Positions 56,090-64,000 of a stretch of DNA of 64,000 nucleotides are shown piece by piece (position 1 is the stretch's first letter; every line of letters starts with the position of its first letter). A program made the position numbers and the translations under genes. The stretch lies in the NCBI RefSeq assembly GCF_000203815.1, contig NW_004457639.1, forward strand, positions 930,001-994,000, written 5' to 3'. The notes below the pieces were generated by a model. The model saw nothing but the letters and a program-made list of their open reading frames with translations, ran no database searches and had not been told where the DNA came from. The stretch is from Cavenderia fasciculata (lineage: Eukaryota > Evosea > Eumycetozoa > Acytosteliales > Cavenderiaceae).

Positions 56090-58243
56090 TTAATTGGACT
56101 TTTTAAGTATATCTCTTGGACTATTACTACTACTGTTAACAGTGTCACCAACTACAGTGGTTTGAGATGGAGACGAGTCATTGGTGATAATGTCTTCATT
56201 CATCATATTGGTAGATACACGTTTTTGTTTCATTGGGATGTCATTGTTGATGTTACTTGAAATGTCGGATGGCATGTTGTCAAGTTCACGGATTTCTCTA
56301 ATTTCAGATTCGTCCATGGTACTTCCCATCGATGATGCACTTTCCATGTAGTGGAGGAGACGTGGGTCGATTGGTTTGTAGATATAGGCAATCCACATAA
56401 AGAAAAAGTTGAATCCAGCCATTAAACAGGCAAACAAGAGGTAAATCTTCCAATCGGATATCTTGATTAAACTGACGACGAAAATGACAAAGATCTGTCC
56501 AACAGAGGTAGATAGCAAAGATACAGCCATAACCATACTCTTCATTGATGCTGGTGCTTGTGCATAGGCAAATTCCATCGATGAAATAGATACAAGGATT
56601 TCAGCACACGTCAAAATAAAGTATTGAATCACTTGCCATCCAATCGATACTTTTCCATTACCTTCATCTTGAATCTTCATTTCAACAATCATAGCAACTA
56701 AAAATGCAATCACACATAACCACATTCCAACTACCATACGTCTAAGTTGTGAAAAGTTAAACTAAATGAAAAAAGAAAAAGAAAAAGAAAATTAATATCA
56801 AAACATAAAATACCTATAATACTATTATTATTATTAATGTTACATACTCTAGTTTTAGCAATTGGACGATAAATGCAATATTCGAAAAATGGTACTAGAA
56901 TGAGGATGAGTAATGGATTGACAGCTTGCATCATATCGGCACTAATGTTGACTGATCCAAATCTGGTATTCATTCTCTCACCACTGTCGACCCAAATGGT
57001 GGAGGTTTGAGTGTACAATGCCCAGAAAATGGGCATGGGAACGAATACAAGACATACACGGAGTGCTGCTTTGGTGGCATCGACGAATCGAGGGTCGTGA
57101 GATACCTTGGCTCTATCAACCCAACTGTCAGCATAGAAACGGTCGTCATAGCCAGCACGCTTGGATCTGAACTTTTCTTTGATTCCACTTCCAACTACTT
57201 TACATACTCGCACAAACACACTTCCTTGCATGGGACGGTTGACATAGGACTTTTTACCAATTGTATAGAGTAACAGTGCGACACCCATCAAACAGGCAGG
57301 AATGAGGAATGCTACCCAGTAACCAGCATAGTCACGGATAATGGGGATGAAAAGGGTTGAAAAGAGTGAACCGAGGTTGATCATCCAGTAAAAGATGTTG
57401 AAAATCTTTTGGATCAATTTCTTTCTACGAATGTCTACTTGGTCTCCACAAAATGTTGATACAACTGGTTTGATACCTCCAGTACCGACAGAAATAAGTA
57501 ACAATGCAACTGTCAATGCCCATGGTGATTTGGTAGCACCTTCTCCAACGATAGCTGGAACAGCTGCAAATGTCAAGAATAATGTTCCAATTACATACAC
57601 ACCAGTAAAGTATAAAATAGTATTAAACTTTCCCAATTTTTCATCTGCTAACCATGCTCCCAATACTGGACTAAAAAATTAAAATTAAACAAAATAAATA
57701 AATAAATAAATATTAATTAATAATTATTAATTTCTTTTTTTTTCGCTTTTAATACATACAAAGCATAAGCAGTAAAATTAAATGCATGATTAATATTTGT
57801 GGCAGTTGTACGATTATAACCCATAAAATCAATTAAAAACTTTTGTAAAATAGTTTTTAAACCATAATATGAAAATCTAAAAAAAAAAGAGATATTTAAA
57901 TTAATAAATTTGATTTGATTGAATAATAATACTTTTCTATTCTTCCAATTTGTTTGATACAATACCTTTCACAAAGTTCATTACCCATAATAAATTTCAT
58001 TTGAGGTGGGAGAGTAAAATCGGTTTCTTCAAATTCTGCTTCATCAGATTCCGATATGGTTTCAGTGATTGAAATTTCAGAGATGGTTGGAGTGGATGTA
58101 TATTCTTCTAGTTGTTGTTGTTTATCGTATTTTGCCATCTCTTGATTATACATTGCTTCTTTTTCATGTGGAATTAAAACTTCTCCATTTGGTACCTCTG
58201 CCAAGGCACGACCTGGAGAGCCATGTTTTTCTTCAATCGCCAT
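56090..58243 (-). CDS. POT/PTR-family proton-coupled oligopeptide transporter
   Basis: Exons 58243-57966, 57876-57760, 57670-56848 and 56761-56090, in phase, give 629 residues. An acidic cytosolic N-terminus (1-85) is followed by the POT fold: ERFSYYGLKTIL in helix 1 (the family's E-x-x-E-R-F/FYG-type start), PVLGAWLADEKLGKF, GTGGIKPVVSTFCGDQV (the second POT signature) and FYWMINLGSLFSTL. A long loop (about 330-390) precedes the second half (PIFWALYTQTSTIWV). The C-terminal ~90 residues are Ser/Asn-rich. The family imports di- and tripeptides, or nitrate in plants, using the proton gradient. Core length and signatures fit SLC15-like transporters. Exon 1 carries the soluble N-terminus and exon 2 only helix 1 and the start of helix 2. 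Confidence 0.92.
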
Positions 58244-58505
58244 TTATTATTAGTAATATATATAAAGAATTATAAATAAATAAACAATAATTATTAATAG
58301 TATATTATAATTAAAATTATAATTAAATGTGAGATGGTTAAGATGAGTGGGGATGAATGAAATGGGCGTGAATTCTAAAAATGAAAGGATATGAATGAAA
58401 GGGATTGGGTATTAATATATATAGAAATATTTATATAAAAATATATATAGAGATAAATAAATAAAAATATAAAGTTGTTGGTGATATTTTTTATCGACGA
58501 AAAGA

Positions 58506-58523
58506 TATTCTTTTAAAAGAATA
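58506..58523. repeat. Perfect 18-base palindrome TATTCTTTTAAAAGAATA
   Basis: Lies 263 bases upstream of the POT transporter start on the minus strand, in a position compatible with a dimeric regulator site. AT-rich DNA makes chance palindromes likelier. Confidence 0.5.
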
Positions 58524-59608
58524 CTATACATTGAAAATAATAATAATATTATAATATAAATATATAAATATATATTTATAAATATAATACAATTATTTGT
58601 GTAGATCTAACAATGATGATGTCAGTCAATGAGTGGATGGTAATAGGGGATGAGAGGGGGTAGGGGTGAGGAGGGTCAATGGGAATAGATAGTATCTAGG
58701 TTCGAAAAGTGTGAGGTGTGGGTATAATTTAGTAGTAGTTGTATGGAATGATTATTATTTGTTGTTGTTTAATTGGTCTGGCAAATAATACCAAAGAGTA
58801 GATTATTTAAACCAATAGTTTTCTTTTTAATACCAAACATGATATTAAATAAAAAAAACAAATTGATTTCCAAAATAATAAAGAAATAATTAAATAATAA
58901 ATAAATATTATATTTGTTTTAAAAATATATATATATTATTATAATTATTATCTCCTTCTCTTTTGTTGATTATTATTTAATATTATTATTATTATTATTT
59001 AATATTATATGATTATTATTATTATTTCTTTTAAAGATGTTACCTTTTTCTTTTTATTTTTTTAAATAAAATTACAACAAATAAAAAAAATTACAAAGAA
59101 ATAGAAAGTTAAAAGATTAAAAGAATAATATAAATTCTCTATCACTTACTATTACTATTCTCTGTGTCTCTTTTTTCTTTTGGAATTGAACCACACACAC
59201 ACCAAAGTTAGGTTAGGATTATATTGTTGTTTTGATTTGTTTTAGGAAATGATATAAAGGAATAATAAAAAGATCCAGTGAATCTTGAAAGTTATACTGT
59301 TGGACAGTCTAAATTGAATTTGTCGATCCTCCCAAATCAGAGTTGATGTTGTTCATTATCATTGAAATTACTATATCCATGTCTAGAGTATCGTTTGAAT
59401 GATTTCAATCGAGTTTTTGTTTTCATTCTACACTATGGTGGGTGTGGTGTGGTGTGTGTGTTGTTTATACAATTATATGTATCTTGTTGTGTGTTTCCCG
59501 CCCGTTATTATTATTTGTTTTCACACCACACACACATGACACAATGCGCATTCGAGTCGAGTATAAACACCACCACCACCTTGTTACCGTTGACTTGAAG
59601 GGTACATT

Positions 59609-59634
59609 AAAAGATCTATCTATATAGATCTTTT
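59609..59634. repeat. Perfect 11-base inverted repeat with 4-base spacer
   Basis: AAAAGATCTAT, spacer CTAT, ATAGATCTTTT. It lies about 320 bases upstream of the 59,956 gene. It could form a hairpin or bind a dimeric protein; no function can be read. Confidence 0.7.
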
Positions 59635-59955
59635 ATTCATATGTGACCATACACACATTCATTTGAATTATTCGATTATTATTTTGTAGGTTGGTGTCTT
59701 GATATATCATTTAGTTGGTATCGTAAAATTCAATGATTAATATTACTACTACTTCTACTACTATTATTATTATATGCTATCTGTAATAATATACAATGAA
59801 AGTGAGGTGTGTAAGAGATACGCCACCCAAGTGAACTTCAATTAAAAAATTAATTCATCTTTTATTTGTGAGCTTCCAAGTTGAGGGAAGCGACTTTGTA
59901 AAGAAGTCACCTCTTTTTATTTCCTTACAAAGAATAGTATTACAATTATTTGATA

Positions 59956-62502
59956 ATGGATGATGTACAAAATGATAGAGAAAATAAAAAGAGTAAAGCA
60001 ACATCAACAAACCCAATATCATCATCGTCATCATCAATATTCAATGCTATATTGAATCAATCTTATATTAGAAGACTGGTATTCAATCATGTTAGTTCTA
60101 TTCACAAACAGTTGGGTATTAAAGCTGTTAGATTATCATCCCTTCATACCATGTTGGAATACATTCAATATGGTTTGAATGATCTATTCTTTAAACAAAT
60201 AGATACACTTTGGAGAATGATGTTTGCATCATCTGATGGTATTTATAGAGCAAATAATGATGTAAGTAACAATATGAATATGTGATGATAAACACTTTGG
60301 AGTTACAGTAACGAATTATTGATTTTTTTTTTTTTTTTCTTTCTTAAAAAGATTCTAACTAAAATGATAGTAAAAACGATTGATTATCAAAACGATAAAG
60401 TATTGGAATACTTATTAAATAGAATCAAGAATGAAATGGGACCATTTCAAACAACGGTTATGATCGTATACACTAGTTCTAAATACCAAATCGAGTATCT
60501 ATCTTTAAAAGTATATAATCTGTTGGTTGATGACAATGTATTCATAGATTCAAGCCATTTATTACAGAGAATGGCCAAGACTGCTGTATCTTTGATTGGT
60601 GATGTCGATGGGATAAGAAACTTGTTCAAGAGATACAATCTTTCAAACCTCGATTTTCTATTTCGCAATGATGAAAAGTTACCAACAATCAAAGATTTAT
60701 TCAAGAAAAAGACAGATATCGAATTGATTGAACTGTGTAATGTTGTGGCTACTGTCAACAAAATGACCGATAAAAGGAAGAGGGGTTTTAACAATGGTGG
60801 AGTGAACCAAGTTGATATTGTTTTGCCAGCCATTCTCCAAGACCGTCTCAAAGTCATGGAGCACTTTGCCATGAAACCAAAACCTCTCACGAGAAACATC
60901 ATCTCTGAATATTCTCCACAACTCTTTTCACCATACTCTTCCAAATCGATTCGAGACAATGAAAGAAAGAAAGAAATCCACAGGATCATATTATTGCATT
61001 CGAATGGGCATGACGACTTGACCCAAGGACTTGACGACCAAGGATTGATGGACAAGATCAGTGATGGAACAGATATTGAGTATCTACGATACATATCATC
61101 ACCACAGACGCCTGACGCCGCTGACCATTTCAAGCAATTGGCTCAACAAAGTTATTTATCATCTCGGGTACTGGAATCTGAATGTGTAGAAGAGGTTTTC
61201 TCATTGTTCTTGGATCACGCACGTATGGATAGTACCTTTGGAATGAGAATCGGTCATATCCAGGGGATTCCTCCAGTCCTTTGCTCGCGTCATTATATCG
61301 ATCTCTTGTCTCTGCACGTTGGTTATGTTAGCTATGGTACCTGTAATATCCTCCGATCGGCTATCCAACAAGCTACAACAGCCGGAAACAACCTCTATGA
61401 CCACCTCGACTATGTCCTCAACTCCAAGTTTTGTGAAAAACTCGACCTCGATTTAGCAGAAGGGGTTGCAGCGGTCGTCGAGATGGGTGGCATAGATACT
61501 GATCGTTTGATCAAGAGACTGGTCACATTTGCCAAACAATCTTCAGGAAAGTGTCATTTCCCAATGGAGTCGGTTCACAAGTACACACTACACGATTACC
61601 AAGGACGCGATCAATTCATATCGGCTGTTAAAAGAATACTCGACAAGATAGATTTCGATGAACATTATGGTCAACCTATTTTCCGGTTTGGAAGTGAGAG
61701 TCAATTGATGATACTCGATAAGTCACTTTTGGAAAAGATTATAACACTTCAAAGGTTGGATTATGAATACTCCTATTGGTACCTCTATAATGCAGCCATG
61801 TCAGCAGACATTAAGCTCTACAAAAAGGTGCTTTCCCTATGCTCACCCAACACCTACCAACTAGTCAATCTCATTTTATTAGTGGTCAATGCAGGTCACT
61901 ATGAATTTGCAAAGAAATTAATCAACAGTTCATCGATAAGCTTGAATAATGTGACACCTAAATTATTGAAACAGTTAATGAATATACTATTTCCATTATA
62001 CTTTGATTTAATCAACAAAGATCATAGCCATCAAAATATGGCAAATGTCATTTTGGATCTAGTTCCATCCCAAGACAGATCAGATATTCTTTACTATGCA
62101 ACAGATTTGACAGATGAACAATTGATGGCACTTTGGAGTGGTCCTTTATATTTGGGTACAAACTTGAAAAATTGGTTGTACGAACCATCTAAACATTTGA
62201 AACATTTAAAGTACGATCAAAAGTTCTTTAATCATTTAGAAAGATTATATCGATTCTATCAAAACCATTCAAACATTTACAAAGTAGTTGAAGGATCTCC
62301 TCCTGCTCAACTCGATGCAAATGATCCACCTCCATTGACCATCGAATATATTGGAATATGGAATCAATGTTTGGATAGTTATTATTACAACAATAGTGAT
62401 GATACCATCACATTTGTACGTCGTTATACTCAACAAGAATATGATGATTTTATTAAATTGGCTACCTCTGTTGCTTTTGTTCCAAACAAACTTGTAAAAT
62501 AA
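59956..62502 (+). CDS. Dictyostelid tandem-family protein, copy 1
   Basis: Exons 59956-60261 and 60352-62502, in phase (GTAAGT donor), give 818 residues. Residues ~25-60 (SIFNAILNQSYIRRLVFNHV) form a conserved helical start, followed by alpha-helical repeats with loosely ankyrin-like pieces (NDKVLEYLLNRIKN, DIKLYKKVLSLCSP, AGHYEFAKKLINSSSI). I recall large dictyostelid families with an F-box-like N-terminal motif and degenerate ankyrin repeats of this kind; I cannot give a function. No homopolymer runs, signal peptide or membrane segments were seen. A close paralogue follows 107 bases downstream in the same orientation with the same intron position and phase, showing recent duplication of the whole gene. 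Confidence 0.7.
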
Positions 62503-62609
62503 AATAAATAAATAATATTTTTTTTACCAAATTTCATCCTTCAAAAGGTCATCTCAAACCTGTTTATAAAAAAAGATAATAATAATAATATAAATACATA
62601 TAGATTATA

Positions 62610-64000
62610 ATGGAAGATGCTAATCATCAAGAATCGTATACGGTTGCATCATCGTCATCATCATCAATATTCAAAGTTATATTGAATCAATTTTATCTTA
62701 GAAGGCTGATATTCAATCATGTTAGTTCTATTCACAAACAGTTGGGTATTGAAGCTGTTAGATTATCATCTCTTCATACAATACTAGAATATATTCAATA
62801 TGGTTTGAATGATCTATTCTTTAAACAAATAGATATACTTTGGAGTTTGATGTTTGCATCATCTGATGGTATTTATAGAGCAAATAATGATGTAAGTTAA
62901 TAACAACTTTTGGAGTTCTCTAGTGTAGTTACTAATTTAGATTTATTCTTTCAAAGATTCTAATTAAAATGATAGCAACAACAATTGACTATCATAATCA
63001 TCAAGTATTGGAATACCTATTAAATAGAATCAAGAATGAAATGGGACCATTTCAAACAACGGTTATGATCGTGTACACTGGTTCTGAATACCAATTTGAA
63101 GTAGATTATCTATCTTTAAAAGTATATAATCTGTTGGTTGATGATAATGTATTCATAGATTCAAACCATTTATTACATAGAATGGCAAAGACTGCTGTAT
63201 CGTTGATTGGTGATGTCGATGGGATAAGAAACTTGTTCAAGAGATACAATCTTTCAAACCTCGATTATCTATTTAGCAATGATGAAAAGTTCAAGAAAAA
63301 GACAGATATCGAATTGATTGAACTGTTCAATGTTGTGGAAACTGTTAACAAATTTGGAGAGGATGATATTGTTTTGCCAGCCATTCTCCAAGACCGTCTC
63401 AAAGTCATCGAGCACTTGTCAATGAAACCAAAACCTCTTTTAGTAGGGGGAAACCCCTTTGAATGTCCTCCACAACTCTTTTCACCATACTCTTCCAAAT
63501 CGATTCGAGACAATGAGAGAAAGAAAGAAATCCACAAGATTATATTATTGTATTCGAATGGGTATGACGACTTTATTCAAGGAATTGACGACCAACGATT
63601 AATGGACAAGATTAAAGATGGAACAGATATTGAGTATCTACGATACATATCATCGCCCGAGACAACCACAGACTCTACAGATCATTTCAAGCAATTGGCT
63701 AAACGAAATTATTTATCATCTCGGTCACTGGAATCTGAATGTGCAGAAGAGGTTGTCTCATTGTTCTTGGATCATGCACGTATGGATAGTACTTTTGAAA
63801 TGAATATCGGTCATATCCAGGGGATTCCTCCAGTCCTTTGCTCGCGTCATTATATCGATCTCTTGTCTCTGCACGTTGGTTATGTTAGCTATGGTACCTG
63901 TAATATCGTCCGATCGGCACTCCAACATGCGACCACCACAGGAAACAATCTCTATGACCACCTCGACTATGTCCTCAACTCCAAGTTTTGTGAGAAACTC
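62610..64000 (+). CDS. Dictyostelid tandem-family protein, copy 2 (3' end outside window)
   Basis: Exon 1 62610-62891 and exon 2 from 62957, open to the window edge; about 442 residues are visible. It matches copy 1 almost residue for residue (RRLIFNHVSSIHKQLGI, QYGLNDLFFKQIDILW, NRIKNEMGPFQTTVMIVY). Compared with copy 1 it has several small in-frame length changes (loss after YLFSNDEK, loss within the 60,760-60,810 equivalent, a two-residue gain near QFEVDYL), all keeping the frame, so it appears functional. A block around 63,808-63,905 is identical to copy 1 even at silent sites. The promoter can only be the 107 bases between the copies. Confidence 0.7.

Larger units (their letters stand above)
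58244..59955. other. 1.7-kb intergenic region
   Basis: AT-rich, with the POT gene promoter, an 18-base perfect palindrome at 58,506-58,523, ATT and AAT runs, an 11-base inverted repeat at 59,609-59,634 and a CTTTGTAA/TTACAAAG inverted repeat at 59,894-59,932 in front of the next gene. ORFs at 59,362-59,627 are short, overlapping in two frames and unrecognisable. Confidence 0.55.

Noticed and set aside
1-64000. tRNA genes, rRNA, CRISPR arrays and complete retroelements
   Set aside because: I looked for tRNA B-box-like GGTTCGAATCC strings, regular spaced repeats and reverse-transcriptase or integrase motifs and saw none.

Overview
The window is nuclear DNA of a social amoeba (Dictyostelia). 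Signs seen directly are AT-rich intergenic DNA, short AT-rich introns with GTAAGT/GTATGT donors, long runs of Asn and Gln codons inside otherwise ordinary proteins, and a hybrid histidine kinase with a C-terminal receiver. Coding DNA looks less AT-rich than I would expect for Dictyostelium discoideum, so a different dictyostelid genus is my guess; I cannot name the species. Genes are on both strands and are mostly housekeeping genes with one to five exons. I placed exon borders by hand from splice signals and reading phase.

Left part (1-17,700): the 3' end of a Misato/DML1-like gene, VPS54 of the GARP tethering complex, a CudA-like transcription factor, a 54-residue serine-rich protein, a small mitochondrial-type membrane protein (Mcp1/DUF1691-like), a DHHC palmitoyltransferase and a MATE transporter with a very long disordered tail.

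Middle (17,690-44,600): a 1,692-residue hybrid histidine kinase with one degenerate and one intact receiver, a multi-spanning GT-C-like membrane protein, ribosomal protein S4, Tim9, CstF64 (with an apparent frame break before its last domain), an unrecognised membrane protein, mitochondrial fumarase, an Spt7-like bromodomain protein, COMMD6, about 4 kb of gene-poor DNA containing a long purine-rich tract, and a fumarylacetoacetate-hydrolase-family enzyme.

Right part (44,600-64,000) is the accessory region. It has a tandem cluster of four genes or gene pieces sharing a phage tail-collar module, on two different N-terminal architectures and with one broken copy; an F-box/leucine-rich protein; a coiled-coil protein with a frame anomaly; a secreted protein with both HxT motifs of the 2H phosphoesterase superfamily; a small secreted protein resembling the emfourin family of metalloprotease inhibitors; a POT-family peptide transporter; and two copies of a dictyostelid tandem family, the last running off the window. 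The tail-collar cluster is the best candidate for something unusual: a bacterial or phage structural module kept and duplicated in a eukaryote.
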